A stretch of DNA of 64,000 bases from Paramecium octaurelia (lineage: Eukaryota > Ciliophora > Oligohymenophorea > Peniculida > Parameciidae): assembly GCA_905182995.1 (NCBI GenBank), contig CAJJDP010000030.1:66747-130746 (forward strand), read 5' to 3'. Shown one piece after another: positions 11,141-23,786 of this stretch (position 1 is its first letter; every line of letters starts with the position of its first letter). Under the pieces are notes generated by a model, which was given only the letters and a program-made list of their open reading frames with translations, was not told the DNA's origin and did not search any database. Both the position numbers and the translations under genes were made by a program.

Positions 11141-11442
11141 CTATTATGTATATTAATAACAAAATATTTGTTATTATAAAGCAAATATATTAGACAAATC
11201 TGTTCTTTTAGTTAAACTCTTCTATTAGTAAGATTAATCGATATTATGCAATTTTCTCTTGTCTTTATTTAATTAAAAAGCTTTTAACAATCCTATTTCA
11301 TGGCATTGCCAGGGTCTTAATAATTCATCAGATGGAAAATAGCATTTAAATGATTTTATTCCAACTCCAAGAGTTAAATGATATCAATGAAAATGAATTA
11401 TGAGAATAAATTGTTTGAATTAAAATTTTTAATAATTTTAGA
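11141..11442. other. Intergenic region between convergent genes
   Basis: AT-rich, between the 3' ends of the coiled-coil gene (+) and SRP54 (-). A 17-codon frame starting MALPGSQQFIRWK near 11299 is too short to call. Confidence 0.45.
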
Positions 11443-13060
<1,618 letters not shown>

Positions 13061-13164
13061 ATATATTAATTATTATAATTAAAAAATAATAATCCGAACA
13101 CGTAATTCAATAATATTTTAATAATAATCTGGACACGTAATTCAATAATAGTTTAATAATATAT

Positions 13165-15554
13165 TCATTACTTAAATAATAATTATAATTTAATTAAGTC
13201 TTGCTCATTTAGGCATAACCCATTTACTATTAAAGAGTTCCCTTATAATTTGAATGGCAGATGTTGCATATTTAAATGTCTTAGAGCCAAACTATCTTAA
13301 ACTATTCCTCTCATTGAAGGTTCATAAATCATCCTAAACTTCAAAGCATTTTGGCTGCAATCATCCTATAATTACATTTTATCATTACCAAAATAAGCTA
13401 TTTAACATCAAGTCGCCTTTCAAATTTTTAGTAACTATTCATATTCTCATTCTCATCGGAACTAAAGATCTTTCATAATTTAATTGTTTACATTAAATTG
13501 ATTATCGATTCTATACAACCTAAAACCATATTTGGTCGGATCCTCATTTTTAGTTGGATCATACGTTTTTGTGCATTCATTCAATTATAAAAATACTATT
13601 AGATGAATCTCTGGTTTCTTATTTCTATTACTAGACATAGCCTCTAAGATGGAACCATGCAAGCTACTTTCTTTTTATGTGATAAAAGATTATTCTTATC
13701 CACTTATACCAGAGATTGACTTCAGCTAATTCTAATTGAAGCTTAACTGATAACTATTCCATTCAGAAAATGGCTTCTTCACAATTTAAATAGGATCATC
13801 CGATGAATCAAATATCTCTTGAGGGTTTTAAACAGGATATTAAATATTTTTTGGACTTTAAATTGGACCAGAAATTTCAGATCCCAAAGTTGAAACTATT
13901 GGTATTTATGATTGTGATCTTCCATGCTCAAACTTTTATGTTTTCTTAATAGTATCGATAGAATCACTTCTTTATTTTTAAATTACAAAATTTTGATCAA
14001 TAAATTCTTTTAATTTATTTATTTCTACCTATAGATCCTACAACAGTGATTCAGAGTTATGTTGTGTTTTTTTCTATATTTTATTTTCAAGCTAAAGTAA
14101 AATAATTTTTAGATTTTATAATTGTAAAAGAAATTCCTTTTTATCTATCTACGATTCTTCCGTTTTAGATTGTTGAAAAGTATTCTTATACTCTTTCAAT
14201 TATTTCAATAACTCTATAATTTTATCCTTATTTTTTATAATTTATTTTTAGATTTCATCCATTCTAGTATAGGCTTATTCAATCTTTTTTGTCTACTCAA
14301 ATTGCTATCCCAAACATATTTTCTTGAATTCTTATTTCACATCCATAATCATATGATCATGATATTATTTACCATATTTAAATTTGATTTCCCTCATCAA
14401 GACTTCCTTATCCTTCAAATACATTGTTAATAGATTTTACACCTCATTCTCAATATTTCGATCTGTTGTCATTTAAGAATTTTATAATTATTATTACACC
14501 TCTTTCTATTGCTTCTTCATTTTATCAATCTCAATTAACAACTAAGTTTTATTCAATGAAAATGCCTTAGCTTAAGCAGTAACCTACACTAATTCCTTTT
14601 AAGACTCCTCAAATTGTTTTTAAGAATAATTTAGTTTAGTCAAGTTTTGAATAATGCAGCAAAAGTTTTAGTGCAGGATATTAAGGCATTTCACAGTTTA
14701 AACTAATAATCCTTACTTGGAGATTAATAAATCTTTTGGTTGATGAATTATGTTTAACAATATCTAATCATATGATAATACTAAATTAATTAAAGGTGAT
14801 TATAACTGAATCTCAATTAAAAATTATTTCTTCTCCTCCAAAACACATTAATGCTTTCCAACTTATATTAAATTTTCTGATTCTTTCAATAATAATTGTT
14901 AAAGTTTAATCAGCCTTTCAAAAGGAATACCAAGCTTAATCATATCAACATCAAATAACTAACGTAACTTTAACCATTACTATTAACCTACTTAATCGAG
15001 TAATTTGTTAACTGAATCATTAACCTATTATTTTTCTTTGAGTTTTAATAAGATTGAAGCATAATTTTATTGTTTTTCCGAGATTGCTTGTGCTTTGGAT
15101 TCAAGTTCTCTATAATCATTATCGGTTACACTAAGAGTCTTTTATATAAAACAACTTTTACTTGTTTAGTTTGATTTATTTTTGTTTAAAGAGCTTATAA
15201 AGTTTTTTTCATTTATGCTTATTAAAGCAAAACATCATTTGGTTAGGCATATAAGGCATTTGATATTTCCTCTGATTCAATCGCTAAATAATACTATTAT
15301 AAATTAGTTGATTCTTCATCAGCCTTAAACATGTTTAATTAATCTTGATATGTCATGCTATTCTCTTCTGTTTTCTATTGTTTAATTTACTTTGGATTTC
15401 TCTTTTTAATTGTTTCAATCAATTCATCTATTTGTAAATACATTGATTAAATAATTGTTGAAGTGGCATCAAATTAAGAGGTGTTGGTTTCTAAGGTCAA
15501 CACTTTCTACTAAAATTTAGCAGTTGAAATTGCATATTTAGGTGATTAGAGCAT
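13165..15554 (-). CDS. Long coiled-coil protein with a small C-terminal domain
   Basis: ATG complement at 15552-15554 (MLQSPKYAISTAKFQQKVL), TGA 13165-13167. After a short N-terminus (TNTSQFDATSTIIQSMYLQ) the protein is an extended Gln/Glu/Lys coiled coil, roughly residues 70-560. The C-terminal third is less helical: SLHGSILEAMSSNRNKKPEI, then KYGFRLYRIDNQF, then LRHLNMQHLPFKLQG and a final NEQDLIKLQLLFKQ. Introns near the 3' end include 28-nt and 23-nt GT...TAG stretches needed to skip in-frame TGAs. It resembles centrosomal or ciliary scaffolds in composition; no specific family is recognised. It lies about 100 bp upstream of the SRP54 start, on the same strand. Confidence 0.6.
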
Positions 15555-15738
15555 TATATATTAAAAATTTAAATACCTGAATTATTCTGTTAAATTTAAT
15601 ATATTATGAAAAAAAAATTAGAAAGTTATTTAATATATAAACTAACTAATATTATTTTGATAATATTCGTATATTATATTAATCATCTTCTTTAACTCAA
15701 AGACAAACTTATAGAAAACAGTTACACATTTTTTCTAT

Positions 15739-16179
15739 TCAAAGTTTTGAAACTTTTCTTTAGAATGTTTTGTAGATATTTGATTATTTTTTATGATTTC
15801 TTTATAGACTTTGTAGATTTAGAATAAAGATATATTTCAAGAATCCTTTATTTCTTTTTTTCATTTAAAGAAGAAGAGAGTATAGTTTGGGATGCTGTGC
15901 CACTTTCTTAAAAAGGATCAATTAACCAAATTCATTTAATTTAAGCCATAAAAGATATACTTTAGTTTATCCCACCAAATTGAGTTACTTTTTTATAACT
16001 TCAAGATCAATTTTTAGTAAATTAGTATAGATATAATTCACCATTCTAAAAAATATTTGGCCGTAATAATAGTTTTCAAGATGATTGATAACAATCTAAT
16101 TTAAAAAAAATAATTCATCCAAAGGAAATTTTAATAATCTTTTATTCTCATAGATTACTTAGCTTATAGAATATTTCAT
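15739..16179 (-). CDS. Hypothetical basic protein
   Basis: Complement frame of 147 codons from the ATG at 16177-16179 (MKYSISQVIYENKRLLKF) to TGA 15739-15741. It includes LENYYYGQIFFRMVNYIYTN and LNLVGQTKVYLLWLKLNEFG, which look like an ordered, aromatic-rich domain, then a Lys-rich end. A 19-nt GT...TAG stretch over the stop could extend it by about 30 codons to a tail containing CVTVFYKFVFELKK. Family not recognised. Confidence 0.45.
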
Positions 16180-16316
16180 AGTTATAATGTAAATAAACCC
16201 TTTCAAATTAAGAATATATCAAAATATATAGATAGTAATATTATAAAAAAAGTACGTTAAGAAATTAGATATTAGATATTATAAATTTATTGTTTATTTT
16301 GGAGAATAAATTTAAT
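16180..16316. other. Short divergent intergenic region
   Basis: AT-rich promoter-sized gap between the minus-strand hypothetical gene and the coiled-coil gene starting at 16329. No distinct element seen. Confidence 0.3.
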
Positions 16317-17690
16317 AATAAATAATTAATGAGATCGATTTCACCAAATGCATATTAACAAAACAAAAATTCTTATTCATCTGAACCTCTATAATAGAAA
16401 CCAGCTTTGAACACAATTGTGCATCAAGCAGTTCCTGTTCCTGTCAATGAATTGATTATTCATGCTAACAAGATCAGATAAAATATGTCCCCAGCTAATG
16501 TTGCACCTAAATCTGGCCAAACTGTTTATAGAACTTAGTAATCACCAAATAATTAAATCCCACAATAAACCATTTAGCAAATATAAACTTTCCCATAACA
16601 AAAAGAACTGAAATTGCCAACTTCTGCTGCTGAGCACTAAGCTCCACAATAGTAATTCTCAGAAATATATTCGGCAAAAAGTGATGATCGATTTTGTAGA
16701 GAAGTTGAAGATAGAATAAGAGTTATTAGAAATGAGAGTGATTCTTGGAGATAAAAGTTTATTTTAAGTGAAAATGACAAAGTTAAATAATTATAAGATA
16801 TAGAAAACCATTATAAAATGGAAATGCATAGTCAATCCTAACAGTTAAATAAATTTTATTAGGCTACTTTAAATGAATTAAATGATGAACTCAAACATTT
16901 ATAAAGGGAATTGGATACATCGAATAGAGAAACTGAAAAAATAAGGAAGAAATGCCATTAATTAGAGATGGATTAATTTGAATTAAAAACATAGATTGTT
17001 GATGCTAATGCTTAGAAGGATTAGGCATAAAAAGAATGGGTACGAATGAATAATTTATATCAAAGAATTAAAATTGATATGGATGAAATGAGAACACAAT
17101 AGGAGATATTGAAGAAAAGAGTTGTTAATGAATAAGAACTAGAAAAACTGAAAGAAATTATTAATTTGAGAGAAAATGAAATTGATGATTTAAAAACAAG
17201 AAACACTTAACTAGAAATATTAAGTATTGATGTTCGGAAATTGGATACTTATAATCATGAACTTTAAAATCAATTAGAAATACTTTAGTCATAAATTTCT
17301 ATATATGAAACGAAAATTTTAGAATAACGAAATGAAGTTGAGAATTTAAATTCTATCAATAAAAATTTAAATAATCAATTACAAGAAAAGAAGAATCATG
17401 ATAAACTCTCCTACACTATATATGAATAGGATATGCTCAATTAAATAAATAAAGTGAAGGATCTCTCCAAAGAAAAAGATAATTAGATTAAATCATTAAA
17501 CATTTAGTTCTCTTAATTATAATTAAAGTATGATTAATTGCAATAATAAATGCTATCCATTAGAGAGAATTATGAATAAGATTAAAATTAAGCAAGAGCT
17601 AAACAAGGAAAGTTTGAATAAGAATTCTAAGATGATATTACATAAAAGTTCTAATTGATGTCAAAAGAAATTCAATAGTTTTAACAAGAA
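16317..17690. repeat. 1,374-bp block, copy 1 of 2 (direct, identical)
   Basis: Repeated as 17692-19065 with no differences that I noticed. A single N at 17691 separates the copies. Unique flanks lie only outside the pair, so an unmerged contig overlap is the simplest reading. Confidence 0.9.
16329..17690 (+). CDS. Coiled-coil protein, 3'-truncated duplicate
   Basis: Identical to the 5' 1,362 nt of the full gene at 17704-19490 and cut by the N at 17691. It starts MRSISPNAYQQNKNSYSSEP. Not an independent gene. Confidence 0.65.
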
Positions 17691-17691
17691 N
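17691..17691. other. Assembly gap (one N) at a duplicated join
   Basis: Single N between the two copies of the 1,374-bp block. It falls inside the coding frame of the first copy. Confidence 0.95.
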
Positions 17692-19065
17692 AATAAATAA
17701 TTAATGAGATCGATTTCACCAAATGCATATTAACAAAACAAAAATTCTTATTCATCTGAACCTCTATAATAGAAACCAGCTTTGAACACAATTGTGCATC
17801 AAGCAGTTCCTGTTCCTGTCAATGAATTGATTATTCATGCTAACAAGATCAGATAAAATATGTCCCCAGCTAATGTTGCACCTAAATCTGGCCAAACTGT
17901 TTATAGAACTTAGTAATCACCAAATAATTAAATCCCACAATAAACCATTTAGCAAATATAAACTTTCCCATAACAAAAAGAACTGAAATTGCCAACTTCT
18001 GCTGCTGAGCACTAAGCTCCACAATAGTAATTCTCAGAAATATATTCGGCAAAAAGTGATGATCGATTTTGTAGAGAAGTTGAAGATAGAATAAGAGTTA
18101 TTAGAAATGAGAGTGATTCTTGGAGATAAAAGTTTATTTTAAGTGAAAATGACAAAGTTAAATAATTATAAGATATAGAAAACCATTATAAAATGGAAAT
18201 GCATAGTCAATCCTAACAGTTAAATAAATTTTATTAGGCTACTTTAAATGAATTAAATGATGAACTCAAACATTTATAAAGGGAATTGGATACATCGAAT
18301 AGAGAAACTGAAAAAATAAGGAAGAAATGCCATTAATTAGAGATGGATTAATTTGAATTAAAAACATAGATTGTTGATGCTAATGCTTAGAAGGATTAGG
18401 CATAAAAAGAATGGGTACGAATGAATAATTTATATCAAAGAATTAAAATTGATATGGATGAAATGAGAACACAATAGGAGATATTGAAGAAAAGAGTTGT
18501 TAATGAATAAGAACTAGAAAAACTGAAAGAAATTATTAATTTGAGAGAAAATGAAATTGATGATTTAAAAACAAGAAACACTTAACTAGAAATATTAAGT
18601 ATTGATGTTCGGAAATTGGATACTTATAATCATGAACTTTAAAATCAATTAGAAATACTTTAGTCATAAATTTCTATATATGAAACGAAAATTTTAGAAT
18701 AACGAAATGAAGTTGAGAATTTAAATTCTATCAATAAAAATTTAAATAATCAATTACAAGAAAAGAAGAATCATGATAAACTCTCCTACACTATATATGA
18801 ATAGGATATGCTCAATTAAATAAATAAAGTGAAGGATCTCTCCAAAGAAAAAGATAATTAGATTAAATCATTAAACATTTAGTTCTCTTAATTATAATTA
18901 AAGTATGATTAATTGCAATAATAAATGCTATCCATTAGAGAGAATTATGAATAAGATTAAAATTAAGCAAGAGCTAAACAAGGAAAGTTTGAATAAGAAT
19001 TCTAAGATGATATTACATAAAAGTTCTAATTGATGTCAAAAGAAATTCAATAGTTTTAACAAGAA
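17692..19065. repeat. 1,374-bp block, copy 2 of 2
   Basis: Direct copy of 16317-17690. It continues into unique sequence at 19066 that completes the coiled-coil gene. Confidence 0.9.
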
Positions 19066-19490
19066 AGATATTAACTATTAAATGATTTATCTTAATAATC
19101 ATAACAAAAAGTATATTATTTAATAATTCATTAAGATTCGTTTAGATTAAAAATTGCAACAGCAACAAAAAGAAATCGATACTTTTAAGTACTAATCTGA
19201 TTTAAGGAATAAAGAATTAGTTGATAACTAAGACACTATTAATTAATTGACAAAATAAGTATAAATGTTGTCTAAAGAGAAAAAAGATTTTTAGGAATAA
19301 ATTCATGTAAAATTTGTATATAACTAAGAAATTACATTATTAGTATTAAGAATTTAATAAAATAAACTATTAATATGAAAAAGTGCTTTGCAGTATTGAA
19401 ATTGATGCATTAAGATAAAGATTAGAAAATGCACTTTCTGAAATCGAAACCATAAAAACTAATCAACTTTCTATGTATAAATTCTCGTGA
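17704..19490 (+). CDS. Coiled-coil protein, full-length copy
   Basis: ATG 17704, TGA 19488-19490, about 560-580 residues. The first 110 residues are Ser/Pro/Gln-rich and unordered (APKSGQTVYRTQQSPNNQ). From RFCREVEDRIRVIRNESDSW onward it is a near-continuous coiled coil (LKHLQRELDTSNRETEKIRK; LQNQLEILQSQISIYETK; KVKDLSKEKDNQIKSLN). The end, after two or three miniature introns around 19110-19350, is IEIDALRQRLENALSEIETI followed by MYKFS. The long uninterrupted coil with a disordered head suits a cytoskeletal or basal-body scaffold. No named family is recognised. Confidence 0.65.
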
Positions 19491-19556
19491 TCCCTTATAA
19501 GGATTAATCTATTTTTAAATTAACTTTATAATTGCTAAAATAATTTATTAAACAAA

Positions 19557-20615
19557 TCAAACAGTTTTTTTTGAATTAACTTTCTTAAATTAATTTACAA
19601 CTAAGTTATTCTTCTCGATTTTATCATTTTCTTATTTCTCAAATAACTTATTATTCTTACCTTACTCATCTAAGGCTTTAATATTATTTTTTGTTTATTC
19701 CAATTAAATCTATTCTTATACATTCTATAGCTTTTTCCTAGCTTGAAGGTAGAGCTTTCTCTTTATTTCAGGTTCGATTTAGGCTTCGTAAAAGTCGCCT
19801 GGTTTCAAACCCATAAGTTTGTAAGGACCATAACTTTATCTAATCAGTCTATTAACTCTCAGATCAAATTTCTACATTACTTTTCTTATTTCTCTATTTT
19901 TACCTGATTCTAATCTCATAATTAACCAAGTGTTTCTTGACTACCTAAATTTAATTGTTTTTGTACCTATTCTCAACGTTAACCCAATAAGGACCATAAT
20001 TTACGCCAGCTATAGTGACACCATTTCTTATCCTTTTCAATTTCTCTTCTGTAAAAGTACCATAAACTCTAACTCTATATATTCGTTGTAACTTTGTTTC
20101 AGGTAACTCCATGCATCTAGCCAGTTCTCCATCGTTTGTAACTACAATTAATCCTTCAGAATTAAAATCTAATCTTCCCACAGAAATAATATGCTAATCT
20201 GTTTTTAATCTAAGTTTTGCAAAATCATAGAATGAAGGTCTCTTGAATGGGTCATTATGAGAGCATATCATACCAATAGGTTTGTAAAAAATCCAAACTT
20301 TCTTTAATAATAAATGCTGATTACAGTTGATTGCTTAGTTGGCATTCTCTCTCCATTTTTTGTGAATACTTAGATTTTATTTTCAGAAGTAACTGGTATG
20401 TTACTATCGACTTTTTTTCCATCAACTAATATCATTCCAGATTCTATCATTTTTTCTGCTTCTCTTCTTGAGCATACACTTGTTTAAGCCAAGTATTTAC
20501 TTAATCTCATAGGTTCAGATTGAATTAAATTTTGTTTAATTTAAGGCTACTTGATTGCATTGGAGGCTTTGCTAATGAATTGTGAAAATGCAGAAAAAAA
20601 TTTATTTATAATCAT
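19557..20615 (-). CDS. RsuA/RluB-type rRNA pseudouridine synthase
   Basis: Converts a specific uridine in rRNA to pseudouridine; in a eukaryote most likely an organellar enzyme. ATG complement at 20613-20615. The N-terminus, MIINKFFSAFSQFISKASNA, is basic and free of acids, like a mitochondrial presequence. An S4 RNA-binding domain follows (MRLSKYLAQTSVCSRREAEK), then the catalytic motif GRLDFNSEGLIVVTNDGELA with the nucleophilic Asp. After a 22-nt intron near 19948-19969 comes the family C-terminal block WLIMRLESGKNREIRKVM and YGPYKLMGLKPGDFYEA. A Lys/Gln-rich coil forms the tail to TGA 19557-19559. Another intron lies near 20305. A partial copy of its 5' half is at 29516-30042. Confidence 0.88.
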
Positions 20616-20695
20616 TAATATTATTTTATTACAAAAAAGAGTATAGTATATCATATATATGATTGAATATTCAAGAAACATCATAAATCAACATA

Positions 20696-21115
20696 AATTA
20701 AATAATAATAGATCAAATATAATGTGAATGAAAAGTGAGGGAGTTATTATGATTGGGGTTATGTGTTGATTTATTATGATTAGGATGATAATTAGATTGA
20801 TTAGAGGATGAAAATAATCTGAGAAAAAATAGAGATAATAAATTACTTTTAATATGATATTTTAGGTTCAATAGAGATTTTGGTAGGAATATATTTGGTT
20901 AGAATAGAACTCTTTCTTTATGCATTTAATATTTTTTTTCTGATTAATTCACTAGTGGCAGTCTATTTCTTTGGAATAGTTTTATCTGGTATTTTAACAA
21001 TAATAGATTTTATTGATTTCTTTAATGTAATTTAATGTAAAGGTGTAGGTATTTTAAATGGAGGATGAAAGAAATATTAAGCTGAATTAATAAAAGATTA
21101 TTATTATTATTATTA

Positions 21116-21149
<34 letters not shown>

Positions 21150-21528
21150 GAACTTTTTATTATTTTACCTGAAAATGTTCTTATCAATCTTCTATTTGTT
21201 GAAATACTTACTTTTCCATCATCTTCCATTTATAATTTTAATATTGAATAAGATTATTTTAAATCATAATCATTACTTACAGAAACATTTACCATCTTTT
21301 TATTCTTTCCTCTACTCATTATTATTTATTTTGGACTACTTTATATACTTAAACTAGATTAACTTCTATATTTCTAAAATAAAACTGGATCCATTTACTC
21401 ACCCACTTCTTTTTTTATTTTTTTTTCTTTATTTATATTTAATCAATTTATTTATTTACTTACTTACTTATCTATTTATTATCATCTCACATCCCCCCCC
21501 TTTTTCACCAACATATCTCTCCTTATAT
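20696..21528 (+). repeat. 833-bp AT-rich block, copy 1 (+ orientation)
   Basis: First of five identical copies (two +, three -). It contains a pure TTA/TTG trinucleotide run at about 21100-21147, a run of eight C at 21493-21500, T-rich low-complexity sequence and a TTAC/TTAT tetranucleotide-like patch at about 21450-21480. Left flank: 5' end of the pseudouridine synthase gene. Right flank: upstream region and start of CFAP70. No terminal inverted repeats, target-site duplications or transposase were seen. Confidence 0.9.
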
Positions 21529-21747
21529 ATTTTATCATAGACCAATAAGATTAAGATAATAATTGAATGAAGTTTCATTTCTAAAATACTATAATTATTC
21601 TCAGGTAGAAATAAAATTTTTAATCATCTTTTTTTTTTGATAACTCAAAAATATTCTCTTGCTTCTTTTGTTTTCGACTACTACTTTTGATTCTTATTTA
21701 GTTAATTTCAATTGAAATATATATGTAATAATATTATAATAATAAAT

Positions 21748-22005
21748 ATGAATGAGTTAAAACTTCTTGAAAGATTGCCAGCAAGAAAAACAAATATCAA
21801 GATGAATTTTGTTATAAATGGTGTATTTTCGTTTCCTGAGGAATGGAGAGTAACAGATGAATCAAATCCAAATTTATTTTAATACTCAGTTGCATTTCTT
21901 GATTAAAGATTGTCAGGTGGAAAAGTATTACCTAGAGAACTAACCGAGAAGGAGAAAAAAGAAATTGAAGAAGCAGAAGCGGCAAAGAAAGCAAAAAAGT
22001 AACCA
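21748..22005 (+). CDS. Truncated 5' duplicate of CFAP70
   Basis: Reverse-complement copy of the first 86 codons of the gene at complement 23787-26726, starting MNELKLLERLPARKTNIKM and cut at the N at 22006. The 477 bp from 21529 to 22005 equal the reverse complement of 26469-26945. Confidence 0.75.
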
Positions 22006-22006
22006 N
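22006..22006. other. Assembly gap (one N)
   Basis: Single N directly followed by copy 2 of the 833-bp block. Confidence 0.95.
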
Positions 22007-22426
22007 AATTAAATAATAATAGATCAAATATAATGTGAATGAAAAGTGAGGGAGTTATTATGATTGGGGTTATGTGTTGATTTATTATGATTAGGATGAT
22101 AATTAGATTGATTAGAGGATGAAAATAATCTGAGAAAAAATAGAGATAATAAATTACTTTTAATATGATATTTTAGGTTCAATAGAGATTTTGGTAGGAA
22201 TATATTTGGTTAGAATAGAACTCTTTCTTTATGCATTTAATATTTTTTTTCTGATTAATTCACTAGTGGCAGTCTATTTCTTTGGAATAGTTTTATCTGG
22301 TATTTTAACAATAATAGATTTTATTGATTTCTTTAATGTAATTTAATGTAAAGGTGTAGGTATTTTAAATGGAGGATGAAAGAAATATTAAGCTGAATTA
22401 ATAAAAGATTATTATTATTATTATTA

Positions 22427-22460
<34 letters not shown>

Positions 22461-22839
22461 GAACTTTTTATTATTTTACCTGAAAATGTTCTTATCAATC
22501 TTCTATTTGTTGAAATACTTACTTTTCCATCATCTTCCATTTATAATTTTAATATTGAATAAGATTATTTTAAATCATAATCATTACTTACAGAAACATT
22601 TACCATCTTTTTATTCTTTCCTCTACTCATTATTATTTATTTTGGACTACTTTATATACTTAAACTAGATTAACTTCTATATTTCTAAAATAAAACTGGA
22701 TCCATTTACTCACCCACTTCTTTTTTTATTTTTTTTTCTTTATTTATATTTAATCAATTTATTTATTTACTTACTTACTTATCTATTTATTATCATCTCA
22801 CATCCCCCCCCTTTTTCACCAACATATCTCTCCTTATAT
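22007..22839 (+). repeat. 833-bp AT-rich block, copy 2 (+ orientation)
   Basis: Identical to 20696-21528. Left neighbour is the N at 22006. The right flank (22840 onward) is different from that of copy 1 and leads to the 3' side of the CFAP70 segment. Confidence 0.9.
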
Positions 22840-23180
22840 TTTACTACTCTAAAAATTCTTAGTATTCCCATAAGAATATCATTAAATCAAAATATTATAA
22901 AGCTAGAATTAACTTTAAGTTAAGGGTAATTACATTATTTATAATAAATATAATATTATTCTTTACACTAAATTTTTTGAACTTTTATTTATAAAAATTT
23001 TTTCAGCTAAAATACTATTATTACTATTAGAACAGAACATATAAAACCATCTTAAATTGAATTGAATAATCAAATCTATTCTCTATTAAGATTTAAATAA
23101 TATAATTTTATCTTAATAAATAATCTAGACTTCATGGTTGATAAAATATTTAATATGCTTATATATTTATTTATTCTTGT
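22840..23180. other. AT-rich intergenic region
   Basis: Lies between the 833-bp block and the 3' end of the minus-strand gene at 23181. No coding frame or structured element recognised. Confidence 0.4.
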
Positions 23181-23749
23181 TCATCTGAAGACTTCGTTCA
23201 AATATTTCTTCTCATCAAACAATTTTTCAATGGATAATTCTGGAATCTCTACTTCTTCCCATTTACCTTCTCTATCAAAAAGGTAAAATTCATTTTGCTA
23301 ATTGTTGTAATAAATCATATCGTAATCAACTCGAATAGTATGCTCAAATAAGTTAAATCTTGCACTTTGATTATAATCACCAAAAGTAGCAGGGATAATG
23401 TTTTAAGGAACAACCTATCATAATGAATTAATGAAACATATTTAGTATAAATTCCTGAATGAGCCAAGCATTTCAATTACAATAAATTAGATTCTTTAGA
23501 ATATGACATTCCAACCACAAAATGTTTGCCATGATCAAATAAATACCTCTCAAGAAAGATGGGAACTAATTAAAAGTATTCTTTGAAAGGTACATAAGAT
23601 TATGAAAAATTATTTAATTTTTAATCTAGCAATTTGTTTATAATATTGATACCTGAAATTGATGACTTATATAAAGGAATCAATGTATTCTGATTAATAG
23701 AGGAAATGCTGACTTTGTTAATGAAATGATATCTGAACAAGGATTTCAT
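23181..23749 (-). CDS. Hypothetical protein, possibly mitochondrial
   Basis: ATG complement at 23747-23749 (MKSLFRYHFINKVSISSINQ), TGA 23181-23183. A 23-nt GTTTCA...GATAG intron around 23415-23437 is needed to reach the second exon. About 180 residues. The first 40 residues are basic and hydroxylated without acids, like a mitochondrial presequence. The mature part includes YFQLVPIFLERYLFDHGKHF, VPQNIIPATFGDYNQ and FYLFDREGKWEEVEIPELS. No family recognised. It sits 37 bp downstream of the CFAP70 stop, on the same strand. Confidence 0.6.
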
Positions 23750-23786
23750 AATTTAATATTAATATAATAAATATTTATAATTCTTA

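Noticed and set aside
21100-21147. TTA trinucleotide run as a CRISPR or minisatellite array
   Set aside because: A simple microsatellite without spacers or longer units.
21148-21357. 69-residue hydrophobic ORF starting MNFLLFYLKMFLSI, present five times
   Set aside because: It lies in the T-rich strand of the 833-bp repeat, contains low-complexity Leu/Phe/Ile, and in code 6 its stop is a Gln codon so the frame simply runs on. Its five occurrences only reflect the repeat copies.
21490-21503. C-rich run next to T-rich sequence as a telomere or telomere-addition site
   Set aside because: Ciliate telomeres are tandem CCCCAA/CCCAAA units; here there is one run of eight C followed by T, with no unit repeat.
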